Source: Proales similis (Eukaryota > Rotifera > Eurotatoria > Ploima > Proalidae). From it: DNA of 64,000 bases. The notes beneath the pieces are model-generated. The model did not search any database. It was not told the DNA's origin and saw only the letters and a list, made by a program, of their open reading frames with translations. This document shows positions 52,301-62,077 of the stretch, one piece after another. Location of the stretch: assembly GCA_019059635.1 (NCBI GenBank), contig JAGVRJ010000012.1, positions 310,001 through 374,000 on the forward strand, written 5' to 3'. Position numbers and translations under genes: made by a program. Within the stretch, counting starts at the first letter, position 1; the number at the start of each line of letters is the position of its first letter.

Positions 52301-53003
52301 GAAGACAAGCGTGGATTGTGAGACACTAAAACGCCGCGGCTCGCAGCGACCACGAGCCTTCTTTCAGAGTCAAGTGCTTCGAATCTTCAAAACGCGCCGC
52401 CAGAGTGACGAAGAGAACGAAGAGACTGCCCTTCCGCGCCGAGCGAATTCCATACCGGCACCTTTAAGACGAAGCAACCGCACCAATGAGGTTGATGCAC
52501 TGGCGCTGGCCACTTGTTCCACGGGCACAAGTGACGCAACTGGCGCCGAATGCTGGAGCAACGACGAAACTGACGCCAAAGCCGAAAGCTTCAGCTCGGC
52601 TCCTGAACAATCGCGTCCTAGTCGTGAGAAAAATGACTTGACTCCTTCTGCTAAATCATTGGCTTGTCATGATTCAGAAACCTTGCTGAAAACGAGCAGC
52701 AGTTTGAGTGAATGGTCGTTTGAAGAAAATCGCGACTTGGGTCAAATTAGCGACTATGTAAACAACAAACGCTTGGGAGAAATAGATTCGATGAGAAAAT
52801 TCTGCGTGGTCTTGTACGAGTTCAAACAAACGGACGAGTTGACTTTGAGTATCAGCCAAGGAGAAATGCTCAAAGTCATTCAAATGCACGACGACAGCTT
52901 CAACGACGAGTGGTGGCTTGTAGAAAAAATCTCGAACGCTTCTGACCAGATATGTGGCTACGTGCCGTCTAGCTACATAAGTCTTTGTGATCCGCCTTTT
53001 TAA
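49315..53003 (+). CDS. RhoGEF with DH, BAR and SH3 domains (DNMBP/ARHGEF38-like)
   Basis: Eleven exons: 49315-49974, 50071-50312, 50379-50523, 50603-50818, 50868-51032, 51079-51196, 51251-51390, 51444-51551, 51611-51682, 51809-51961 and 52029-53003. They give 997 residues from ATG 49315. DNMBP (Tuba) family proteins activate Cdc42 at membranes. A Gln/Arg-rich N-terminus precedes the DH domain (RAIDELIQTEMDYYQVLKLL; LLLKPIQRVLKYPLLLQEL). A BAR domain follows (RDCLSYISSLK; PLDKLAKCLEIPSKLIEKR; QRAFFFIVLNIHSQMQAEM). A Ser-rich linker leads to one C-terminal SH3 (CVVLYEFKQTDELTLSISQ; DEWWLVEKI; GYVPSSYI). There is no PH domain, since BAR takes its place as in Tuba. Vertebrate DNMBP has four extra N-terminal SH3 domains, so this architecture is closer to ARHGEF37/38 with a single SH3. 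The 5' end may instead join 48232-48948. Confidence 0.85.
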
Positions 53004-53243
53004 TAAATTTGATTCAAAGAAAAAAAGAGTGACGAGAATAAAAAGTCGAAAAAAAATTCGCTTCGGTTTTTTCCTTCACCCGGCACCTCTCGGCATGGTT
53101 CGGCACGCTTGCAAACTAGTGTAAAATAGATTCTCCTCTACCATCCAGTTTTTAGCCCGCTTGAATAGAACAGAATTTTTTTTTAATAGAAGTTTATTCT
53201 TTCCCCTTTTTTACAAATAAATCCTGCAGCAGTTTTCATTTTC

Positions 53244-55441
53244 CTAAGCTAGCATTTTGTAGCGACAAGCAAACATTACCCAGCTTGCAATCACAGACTC
53301 CGGGTAGACGACAATTTTTACCCTTAGCGCCATGAGGACCTGGTCGCCTCGGCAGTTGATTATTTCTTCACCAACTGCTGACTTGAGGCAGCTGTTGAAG
53401 ACTTTTCTAGCGTTGCAATGTGCGAATTGAATCGGAAATGCTTTGAACGAATGGCCTTCAGGGACGATAAGCTTTATCGCCTGATCGAATTCTTCGTTGC
53501 CAGCCGAGACTCCGCTCACACGTTCGAGCTCGTAAGAGGCCAATGCTGGCGTGAGGAGATAGCTGAGCTGGTCATCCCAGCTTGTGGTCAGTCCCATCTC
53601 CTTTCGATGCTTTAAAGAAAGTTGGCAAAGTTGCTTTCTATTTTTCTATTATTTTCTTTATCTATTTACCATTATAGTGAGAGACCTGAGCTGTCGTTCA
53701 AGATCGTTGGCTAGGAAGCATGCGTCAACTCGATTGGCAGTCAGCGGTGGATGATGGGGAATTGTGGTGAGCAGATTTGGCGAGCAAATACCGGCTAGTG
53801 CGTCTTCGCTCATCGCTTTCCATCTGCTCTGATCGAGCAGGTCAAAGCTGCACGTTTGAACGTCGGCCAGTGGGTGAATGTTGGCGTAGAACTGCTTGTG
53901 GTTAAACACGCAGCCAATCGTCTTGTATGGATGTTTGATGACCACTTGCTTGGCCAGCGGCGCGTCGTCCTCGTTCACATTTGTGTGAAGGTAACGATTG
54001 CCGGTCAGGCCCTCCCAGAACACGATTGTACGCCTATCTGGCGATATGGTCACAACCCACAGATGTGGCTGAAACTTGCCTTTTGTTCCCACACAAACGT
54101 ACGCGTCCAGACCGAAGCCGAGCAAGAGACTGCACAGCAATATTGCATGGTTCTGACAATCGCCGCGACGGCTCGCCAAAAATGTGTGCATGTTGAGCCA
54201 CTGCTCTGTCTGGCAGCTCGAGCCGACTGCGGTCAGCGGCCGATGGAAGGCAAACAGACTCACGAATCGAGCCGCTTGTCTCGGACTGTCTATCAAGCGG
54301 CCGGCTCTTAGCGGCCTCACAAACGAGCACACTGGCCGATTTAGTCCGTTCTCGTCCTGTTGGTATTCAATTGTCAGCATTCAGCTACCACACTCAATTT
54401 TTTCTTTTACTCACCTGAGCGAAAATCTTGACAATTCTTGTCTTGTGATCGGCGCGGATCTCAAGAAATTCTTTCCACCATTGTTTGGCGTAGATCAAGA
54501 ACAGACGCTCACGTTCAGAGTTTTTGGAGTGTTCAATGCCGAGCTGGGCGCCAATCACGTCTTCTCTGAGCGGCTGGTCGAGGCCAGGCACAAGCTGAAT
54601 CTCGACGTTCAACAGTCCGGCCGGTACTTTGCTCTCAGCGCCGACGCCGAACAGCTCAATCGCCAGTGTTTGTCTAAAGTCGGCCATGGCCAAGCAGGTG
54701 CGCCACTCCAAGAAGTGAGAAGAGACGAGTTGTGTTTCGTGGCCGTCGCTTTTCACCATCACAATGTGAATGGGGTCAAAGAGGGAGAGGAGAGTGCTCG
54801 AGTCGGCCATGAGCGAGCTAGTTTCCTTGCTATTTGCACGATCCTTGTGCAGCTCAAGGAGGAAGGCTTCGTCGATTTTCGGCTCACATCTGCAGTTGAA
54901 CGGCCGGGTCTGGAAGCGTTGTCCCCGAAAATGAATGTAAATCACAAAGTGGTCCTGCTCGCTCGAGTCGAGAAGATCACTCGACTCGTCGCGGTTGAGA
55001 TATTCGAGGAACGCGCGTCCGTCAATCAGTCTGACGTAGAGGTGTCTCTTGTTGGGGTCCACGTTGATTCTGTTGGTCGCCTCCACGCTTGACTTGGCGT
55101 CAGACGAGACAAGAATGTGCTCGGCGTTTGATTTGGCCGCTCTGTGTCGATTGGCGTCAAATTTAAGACTTTTGAGCACCGACTCGATCACGCCGCGTTT
55201 TTTTATCTCTTCGGCGATGGCGCTCTGACTCAGCGCGGTTCTGCTCGGCGCCTCCGCACTGGTGGCCGAGAATTTGCTTTGAATTATCTCCTTGATCATC
55301 GACTGGATATCAGCCTGGCACAATTCAAATTTTAACAAACGGCTTTTGAACGCTCAACAAAGAAAAATGGCTTACTTCGCTGTAGCGCTCATGAATGAGC
55401 TGCTTGATCTGATCAATGGTCTGCGGAGGCAATGAGGACAT
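53244..55441 (-). CDS. CEP76: Centrosomal protein CEP76
   Basis: Four exons, 55376-55441, 54415-55314, 53670-54356 and 53244-53600 (minus), encode 669 residues; human CEP76 has 659. CEP76 restrains centriole reduplication and works with CP110. It begins MSSLPPQTIDQIKQLIHERY, as CEP76 does. A C2 domain follows (NRINVDPNKRHLYVRLIDGR; HFVIYIHFRGQRFQTRPFNC). A transglutaminase-like domain comes next (VKIFAQDENGLNRPVCSFV; RRGDCQNHAILLCSLLLGFG; TIVFWEGLTGNRYLH). The C-terminal part (LTTSWDDQLSYLLTPALASY; INCRGDQVLMALRVKIVVYP) matches to the last residues. CPAP, another centriole protein, is the next gene on the same strand. Confidence 0.95.
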
Positions 55442-55925
55442 CCTTTTTGATTGAAATCTCTCGAACTATGTCGAATTGGACAGCGAGACGGTCGGACAGG
55501 CGATCGGTTGCCATGGCATTGAGCATTCCCCGCAAATTCAAATGTCGCCGCTTTTGTTGTCTCATTCGAAAAACTGGCAGAAACTCTGCGCTATTAGGGC
55601 GGACTAAAGCTCTTCAGACAAACTTGCATTCATTTGTGCTTCTTCTCGTTGTTTTATTTCAATTGAAATGACTCGATAAAAGTAGATCTTTGTCGTCGTC
55701 GTCGGCTCTGGGCCATGACGATCCGAATAGAACACACAAATTCAAGTGGCTCTTCATCATTGTCACTTGTAATCATGAAGAAAATTAAACGAAAAAATAA
55801 GGCAAATCTAAAGTTCACGTATAAAATGAATATTTGTTTTGGCATTAAAAAAAATATCGACAAATGACGGGCAAGCCGTATTGGTTAAAGCTGATCGATT
55901 CGGCTGAAGGACTGGGACGATTCTG
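55442..55925. other. Spacer between CPAP and CEP76 (same strand)
   Basis: About 480 bp separate the CPAP stop from the CEP76 start. It must hold the CPAP 3' UTR end and the CEP76 promoter. A minus-strand polyadenylation-like TTTATT occurs near 55652. No exon was seen. Confidence 0.4.
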
Positions 55926-58900
55926 CTATTGGTGAGGCATGCGATCACTAATCAGATTGCCCTGCTGGTCCTTGACTCGGACACGTCCGTTTGAGTAGCG
56001 CGTTTCGCTCGTGCCATCGGCGAACATGGTCTTGACACTGCCGTCTGGGTACTCGCGCCGTTTGTACTCTTTGGTGTGAATCTCGCGCTGCTTGTTCGGA
56101 TATTCGATGACTTTGTCGCCGGACGTGCCGTCCACTTTGATTTGCGTGCCGTCCGGCAGGTGGGACAGCTCGCTGCCGTCCGGGTAGATGAACTTTCTGA
56201 CTTTGTTGGCGAATATGATCTCGCGCGTCTTGTCCACGTGGAACTTTTCAATCTGGCCGTTGGGAAAGTTGAGCACTTGAAGGCCGTTAGCGTATGTGAT
56301 TTGCGTGATGTTGGTCTCGGCGTAGAAATAGGTTTCCGTGCCCGTATCGTGGTTCATTTCTTTGCAGTCGCCGTTGAAGAACTTGACCAGCGTGAATCGG
56401 CCGTCGGCGCTCGCTTGTTTGACGGTGCCGTTCGGAAATTGGGTCAACACTGTTCCGTCCTCAAGCACTTTCTCTTCGTGCTTGCCGTCGACTGTTCGCT
56501 TTTCGACCACTTTGAGCGTGCGGCCACACTTGCCGTCCTTCTGCTCGACGTTGACATACTCGTCAGGAGCAGAAGCGGCAGGCCTCTCTTCGTTTTCGTC
56601 CACTTTGAATTTGACCGACTTGGTTGTTGATGTGGTACTGTTCGCACGCTGGCCTGTCGGATGTGATGAGTTGGCCGGCGGGAGAAGGCTGTCGACCAGG
56701 GGCGCAGGTTCAGCTTTGTGCTTTAGAACCGAATGTGCCGGCTCCCGGTTCGTTGAATTGAACGAATTTATGGACGCGCTGGACGACGACGAACAGGTCG
56801 AAGAGGCGGACGACAGAGGTCCATGGAAAGCTTGCTTGCTTACTTTGCTCAGACTGTAGACCTCGTGCGATGCGCTGTACTGCACTCTTGACGTTTCGTT
56901 CGTTTCGCTCTCTTCGCCAGTCTCGTTCAAACTTGCTCGCTTGAGAATGTCGACGAGCGGCTGAGTTTGCTGCTGCTGCTGGTGATGTTCTCTTGGTAGC
57001 GAGTGCTGAGACTCCTTGCCGTTCAGATGTTTCGATTCGATTCTCTGCTTTTCAATCAAGTAAATCTCTTTTTTCAGCTCGGTCTTCTCCTCTTCCAAGA
57101 GCTCGATTCTTTCTTTGAGGCGGTGATTGGCCGCCGACCAGCGGCTCTCTTTCAGCTTGTACTCCTCCACCAGCTCATTCACTTGCTTCTTCAGCCTCTC
57201 GATTTCCTCTCGCTCTTTGCGGTCTGGATAGGCTTTGATCGATTGCTTGTACTGCTCGAAAACGCGCCGCTCTTGCTTGAGCTTTCGCATCTCTTCGTCA
57301 TGCGCCGCTCTCATCCTATTCAGCTCGAGCTCTTTTTCCTTCTCGAACTGGCGCCGCTCTTGGTCGGCCAGTCTCAGTTCGTTTTCACACTTTTCCTTGA
57401 GCTTCAGCAGCTGCGCATTTTTCGACTGAAACTTTTCAATCTCGTTCTCGAGCTGTGAGAGTTTTTCTTGCAGCAGCACGTTGCAATCGGTCTTGTGACT
57501 GGGAGCTGATCCCCGAGCCAGGTCGCTCAAGCTCAGATTCAGCTCGTTTCTAGTCTCCTCTTGTGGAACACTCGACGACGACGACGACGACGACGGCGAG
57601 TAGATGGCAGCTGACTGTGAACGACGAATCGAAGCTTCGCTATCCTGCTTCCGTCGTAAATCTTTGCCTTGGCGATCGTCGCTCCTCAACGCAGGAAACA
57701 ACGAGCTGACCAAATGAGACTGAATCAGGAGACCCGAGTCTGTGCCCGTCTGCTCTCGATGAGTCGAACACGTCCAGGACTCTTGGTCGTCGAACTGTGC
57801 CATATGGTCGAAGGTCGGCTCGGGCTCGATCATGGGCCGAGAGAGCTGAGGCTGTGGAGTCGAATTGGCTTCCAATTCGGGCTCCACGATCGGTTCGCTG
57901 ATTCGCTTCACCTTTCTGGTCAGCTTGTTCGACTGCAGACTGCTTGAGCTGCCCCACCGCTGCATCTCGTTGGTGCTCTGACTTGAATTGTTCATTGAAC
58001 GCTCGAACGCTTCTTCGATCATCTCTTCCTCTTCGGGCAGCGGCGCGAATCTGGCGCTCTCCATTCGCTTTTCGATCGTGCCTTTTCTGATCACCTCCTC
58101 GTTTCGGCCCATTAACTTGTCGACGAACGAAGTAGAGCTCATGAAAGAGGGATGCTCGTCAACGTACTGCTCGAGAGTCTCGAATTCTCGCAGCTCGTCA
58201 TCGTCAACATCTTCATTCACATCTTCTTCATCGTCTCTTTTGCGTTCCAAGCTCGTTCTCTTTTCGTTATATTTGCCATTCACAAGATGACCGACTGGCT
58301 TGGTGTCCACTTGAGCGCCTTTTCTATTCAAGTCCGATCTGAGCGTCTCCTTGGCCGGTTCTTGTTTGCTGCTCGTTCTGCTCGCCGTTTGGTCAGCGGG
58401 TTTGCTGCTTTTAGTATTCACATTGCGCTTGGGCTGATTGCTCTGCTCACTTGGGGCCGGCCCCTCCTCCTTCTTCTTGGCTGGCTGGTAGCGCTTCAGT
58501 CCTTCGCCGCGTCTGAGAAACTTTTTCGGGTCGGGCAGCGGCTTTTTCTTTTTGTTTTCTTTGATTTTTCCGCCTTCGACGCCCTTCTCTGTCTCGTTTC
58601 GGGCGGCTTTTCTCCGATCGATCGGATTAGACGCAGTCTGCTGTGGTTTTGCGGCCTGGCTCGATTTGCTTGCCTTGGCCTCGTCGGGTCCGGGCAGCGA
58701 GCTTTGAACGACGGCCGGTGGGTTTTTGGACGTACTGGCAGCGGGCTGCTTGCCTTCTTCAAAATGGCCGACTCTGGTCTCCGAATTGCTCAGCTTGGCT
58801 TCCAAAAGCTCTTCAAACGTCATTCGACCAGCTCCGTTCACAGGCACTTCGTCGAACGAATTGGCCTGTTCACAAGATTCTGTCGATTGCTCATGCTCGT

Positions 58901-59285
58901 CGTAATTGCTCTGGTTGCTTCTTGACGGCTTGAGGTTCTCGTCCGGATAGAGGGCGTCGTCATAGCTGGACATGCTTGCCGGCTCTGGTGACGGGTCGGG
59001 CGACGACTCGCGCGAGTTTCTCGACGACCAGCGCTGTTCGGTTAGTTGACCGTACTCGGTGGCCGCCTCGTAGTAATATTGCTCCTGTTTTATCTGCCGC
59101 ACATAAGTGAGATGAGCCTCGGCCAGCTTTCGCTGCTCCTCCTCTTTCCACTTGCGCAGGTTCTCCACTCGTTTGAGAATAGCGATCGGATCGATTCGCT
59201 CTCTACGGCCGCCCTCGTCACTTGACGACTGCATTGAGCTGTGCTTCGTGTTTCCCAACGCCGCCTGCTTGCTAGTGCCATTCAT
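55926..59285 (-). CDS. CENPJ: Centriole assembly protein CPAP / SAS-4 (CENPJ)
   Basis: An intronless frame of 1119 residues. CPAP/SAS-4 builds and caps centriolar microtubules and links them to STIL. Residues 30-75 carry a conserved helix (IAILKRVENLRKWKEEEQRK). A long charged and disordered part follows. A coiled coil spans about 600-750 (QLENEIEKFQSKNAQLL to the KKEIYLIEKQR region). The C-terminal TCP10/G-box beta sheet occupies about 955-1115. Its repeated strands include LTQFPNGTVKQAS, VLNFPNGQIEKFHVD, KFIYPDGSELSHLPDG and RREYPDGSVKTMFADG, the STIL-binding ladder. The 5' end faces a 600 bp divergent spacer toward the DUF2237 gene. Confidence 0.94.
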   Translation of the reverse strand: MNGTSKQAALGNTKHSSMQSSSDEGGRRERIDPIAILKRVENLRKWKEEEQRKLAEAHLTYVRQIKQEQYYYEAATEYGQLTEQRWSSRNSRESSPDPSPEPASMSSYDDALYPDENLKPSRSNQSNYDEHEQSTESCEQANSFDEVPVNGAGRMTFEELLEAKLSNSETRVGHFEEGKQPAASTSKNPPAVVQSSLPGPDEAKASKSSQAAKPQQTASNPIDRRKAARNETEKGVEGGKIKENKKKKPLPDPKKFLRRGEGLKRYQPAKKKEEGPAPSEQSNQPKRNVNTKSSKPADQTASRTSSKQEPAKETLRSDLNRKGAQVDTKPVGHLVNGKYNEKRTSLERKRDDEEDVNEDVDDDELREFETLEQYVDEHPSFMSSTSFVDKLMGRNEEVIRKGTIEKRMESARFAPLPEEEEMIEEAFERSMNNSSQSTNEMQRWGSSSSLQSNKLTRKVKRISEPIVEPELEANSTPQPQLSRPMIEPEPTFDHMAQFDDQESWTCSTHREQTGTDSGLLIQSHLVSSLFPALRSDDRQGKDLRRKQDSEASIRRSQSAAIYSPSSSSSSSSVPQEETRNELNLSLSDLARGSAPSHKTDCNVLLQEKLSQLENEIEKFQSKNAQLLKLKEKCENELRLADQERRQFEKEKELELNRMRAAHDEEMRKLKQERRVFEQYKQSIKAYPDRKEREEIERLKKQVNELVEEYKLKESRWSAANHRLKERIELLEEEKTELKKEIYLIEKQRIESKHLNGKESQHSLPREHHQQQQQTQPLVDILKRASLNETGEESETNETSRVQYSASHEVYSLSKVSKQAFHGPLSSASSTCSSSSSASINSFNSTNREPAHSVLKHKAEPAPLVDSLLPPANSSHPTGQRANSTTSTTKSVKFKVDENEERPAASAPDEYVNVEQKDGKCGRTLKVVEKRTVDGKHEEKVLEDGTVLTQFPNGTVKQASADGRFTLVKFFNGDCKEMNHDTGTETYFYAETNITQITYANGLQVLNFPNGQIEKFHVDKTREIIFANKVRKFIYPDGSELSHLPDGTQIKVDGTSGDKVIEYPNKQREIHTKEYKRREYPDGSVKTMFADGTSETRYSNGRVRVKDQQGNLISDRMPHQ

Positions 59286-59904
59286 TTTTTATCTCGGACA
59301 CTCTGATTATCTAGTTAACGATTTTCACTTAATCCAGTGCAACTAAACACGCGCACTTGTTTGGAGAGGAATAATTAGTCGAAAAAATGTCCGTGCGTCC
59401 GTTGGGACTGGGATAGCTGTGCTCTCCAATGCAATGAGCTGTCCACCCGCCCGTCGCCTGCGTAACTATGGCAACAGGGTATTGTAGCTGACCGCCAGTT
59501 GCTATGCGATCTTGATTCGATCAAATGTGAGCTAGCACCGTCTCGTGACCGTTTTGAGGAAGCCTTTTTGCTTTTTGATCGATTTTCTTTACTAGGTCTT
59601 CGCTTGAAGCGGCCGTTTGGCGCCAATTCAAAAATGAATTTGGCTCACGAGAGGCGACGCCGACTTTGTCCGATCAGCGAACATCGTCGAGCCCAGAGCG
59701 CGATAGACCAATCACCTGTCCAATTCATTTGCAGGTGCCCTCTCTCATTCGTCAAAACATCCAGAACCTCAAAACATCCAGATCTAAATGGTTTCGTTTT
59801 AAATTGAAGTTGGATAGAGACGCTCGGAAAGAGGCAAAAGAAAATCGAGACTTGCATCAAGCCGGGCCAACTGAACGCCCAGATCAAAATTGGCCGGCGG
59901 CGAA
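59286..59904. other. Divergent promoter region (CPAP / DUF2237)
   Basis: CPAP reads left and the DUF2237 gene reads right, so both promoters lie in this 620 bp. Overlapping short open frames on both strands show no family similarity. No TATA box stands out on either side. Confidence 0.4.
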
Positions 59905-60343
59905 ATGTCTCGAGATCAGCGAAATATTTACGAGCGTAGGTTCAAGTTCACGAGTGTTTGACTCACGAGTTTGACTAAACCCAATATCTGTTTGAGCAGA
60001 GGCGCTCGGCGTGTGCAGCAAAGAGCCATTGACTGGATTCACTCGGTCGGGCCGGTGCGAGACACATCCCTTCGACCAGGGCGCCCATTTAATTTGCGGC
60101 AAAGTGACCAAAGAGTTTCTTGACTACACATCTCGTCTGGGCAACGATCTTTCCACTCCCAACCCTCAATTCGCCTTTCCAGGCCTCAAGCCCGGCGATC
60201 GATGGTGCTTGTGCGTCCAGCGGTGGGCCCAGGCACTCGAGAGCAACCGAGCGCCTCCTGTTGACCTGAATGCCACTCATCTGGACTCGATCAAGCATTT
60301 GCAAAGACTGGGCATTTCCAAAGAGGAACTTATCAAACAGTAA
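59905..60343 (+). CDS. DUF2237 family protein
   Basis: Two exons, 59905-59935 and 60000-60343, encode 124 residues. The first gives MSRDQRNIYE. The second carries the entire conserved domain, from ALGVCSKEPLTGFTRSGRC through THPFDQGAHLICGKVTKEFL, GNDLSTPNPQFAFPGLKPGD and RWCLCVQRWAQAL to APPVDLNATHLDSI. These match the DUF2237 signature (LTGF.R.G.C, GNDL.TP, FPGLKPGDRWCLC..RW). The family is common in bacteria and scattered in eukaryotes, and its biochemical role is unknown. Conserved cysteines suggest metal or redox chemistry, which is inference. A spliced intron shows it is a resident gene and not contamination. Confidence 0.88.
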
Positions 60344-60469
60344 GCCAACATTCGTGCCCTTGCAAATCATCATTTCCTCTATGCGATTTAATTCAAAAGC
60401 TCAATCTGAGAGAGAACCAACTGAAATAGCAAAGTGACCAGTGAAACGCATTCTCGAATTTATTTCCAA

Positions 60470-61279
60470 TCAAGTGTCGAAAAGAACAAAATTTCTGCTT
60501 TGAAAAGATATGTCACTTTGCTTCGCTGAGTGGCTGTTTGTCCGGAGGCTGATGAAATCGGCGCCAAACTCTTGCTCGTCAATGTCCATATTTTCTTCTT
60601 GGTCCATTTCGGAGCCGACGTCTCTTGTTTGGCTTTGAGGCTCAGTGGCAGGCTCAGTGAGCGCCTCGAGCCTACTCTGCCGAGTCAACTTTTCGACCAG
60701 AGAGAGAATTTTGAAAGAAGGACACTTTTCGACTGCTTCGAATGGGTTCGTCAGCGGCGGAATTTTGGGCAAAATTCGGCCAATCAAAGTGTCTAATGCC
60801 TGTTTGGCGTCGGTTAGTTCAGACTGGCTGCATTCGATCGGCTGTTTACAGAATGCGATCGCAGTGACTCGTTTTATGTTCAGAATTGAGCTGATTAGCG
60901 TCGACAAGTCTTCTATTTGGCCAGCTGCCACCTTGAACTCATGGCACATGACTCTAAAGTGACGAACAAGCACTGGCAAGCAGTCAGATGAGATGAGCAC
61001 CAACTCAACCGAATGCTGATTTTCATTCTCGAGTGCTTTGGTCACTCGATTTATGCCCAGCAGGATTCTGCTCTTCAAGTATTTCTTCACAGGATGAATG
61101 ACTGCCTCGACGGACGACGCCGGCTTTTGCCGAAATCTCTTCGGCTTTGTCCGCTCTCGTCTGAGATGGGCGGCGAACGGCTCCAGCGTTCTACTCACCT
61201 CGTCTCGGATCTCTTTGCTCGTCTGCTTGTCTATAGGCGGCCAATTCATTGACCCAGAACCAACCGCTCGTCGGTTCAT
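60470..61279 (-). CDS. RPP38: Ribonuclease P/MRP protein subunit p38
   Basis: An intronless frame of 269 residues; human RPP38 has 283. RPP38 is an L7Ae-family kink-turn binder in RNase P and RNase MRP, needed for tRNA 5' maturation. The L7Ae core reads LKSRILLGINRVTKALEN, HSVELVLISSDCLPVLVRHF, RVMCHEFKVAAGQI and KRVTAIAFCK. A basic segment (RRERTKPKRFRQK) precedes it. The C-terminus is acidic with DQEENMDIDEQEFGAD. In-frame ATGs at 1 and 11 leave the exact start open, but both precede the conserved part. It shares the tRNA theme with TRMT10A at the far end of the window. Confidence 0.88.
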   Translation of the reverse strand: MNRRAVGSGSMNWPPIDKQTSKEIRDEVSRTLEPFAAHLRRERTKPKRFRQKPASSVEAVIHPVKKYLKSRILLGINRVTKALENENQHSVELVLISSDCLPVLVRHFRVMCHEFKVAAGQIEDLSTLISSILNIKRVTAIAFCKQPIECSQSELTDAKQALDTLIGRILPKIPPLTNPFEAVEKCPSFKILSLVEKLTRQSRLEALTEPATEPQSQTRDVGSEMDQEENMDIDEQEFGADFISLRTNSHSAKQSDISFQSRNFVLFDT

Positions 61280-61506
61280 TCTTCAAAATCAAACGCTTTC
61301 ATTTAGAGAGAAAAGCTATGCGCTCGCGCTCTTGCAGACTGTCAAATCTACTTGCTGGCGATAGTTGGTCCAACTGTTTACATTTCATGTTCAACCTTTA
61401 TTAATTGTCGCTATTCTGGCACCCCCAGGGCGCTGTAGGGCCGAATAAAAATGATAAACTAAGCGACATGGCAGATATTCGAAATTCGCTTCCTAGAGCA
61501 ACAAGT

Positions 61507-61834
61507 CTATCGAAGAAATAGAATCCAGACGGCAAGCGAGACGCAAAGAAAACTGACTAGCCAGTGAAGCCGGGTGCCGATCACAGCCGCTAGACGAAGG
61601 CCAATGATTAGATGAACGGAGTGCTCGGTCGACGGTCTTACCTTTGTAGAATATGCCCGCGAATCCCTTCTTTTCCGACAAGAAGATGCTCTTCAGACGA
61701 GGCACGCGTCTAATGTAAGCGCACGAGCAGACGAGCAAAACGCCGGCTATGAGGAGACCGTCGAACGAGTAGACTTTTCGTTTTGTTTATTTGCCTGAGA
61801 AGTTTAACAGTGGGACGCACTTACCATTGACCAT
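61507..61834 (-). CDS. TMEM167B: Kish-B (TMEM167B)
   Basis: Three exons, 61825-61834, 61642-61773 and 61507-61589 (minus), encode 74 residues, the same length as human TMEM167B. The first coding exon has only ten bases (ATG GTC AAT G). The protein reads MVNVYSFDGLLIAGVLLVCS, then CAYIRRVPRLKSIFLSEKKG, FAGIFYKAAVIGTRLHW and a second helix VSFLCVSLAVWILFL. It matches kish-B nearly residue for residue in the FYKAAVIGTRLH segment. Kish proteins are two-helix Golgi proteins required for the early secretory pathway. The tiny first exon would be missed by simple ORF finding. Confidence 0.93.
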
Positions 61835-62077
61835 TGTAGACCGTCGCGGTTCCCGTTCAAGTAGAAATATTCAAAATAGAGTGAACTTAACGTGCATGGA
61901 GTGAGGTTCCACATTGTCTACTTTTGTCAAGTCAATTTCAAATCCAAGTCAACATCAACCGTTCTGCCATTATCCGACACGTTTCAGATTTTATTAGAAA
62001 AAAAAAACGACATCAACGAATAGAAAGATAGAAGGAGAGAAAGCGCCTAGAAGAAAAATGTTGCAGTTTTTATCTGT

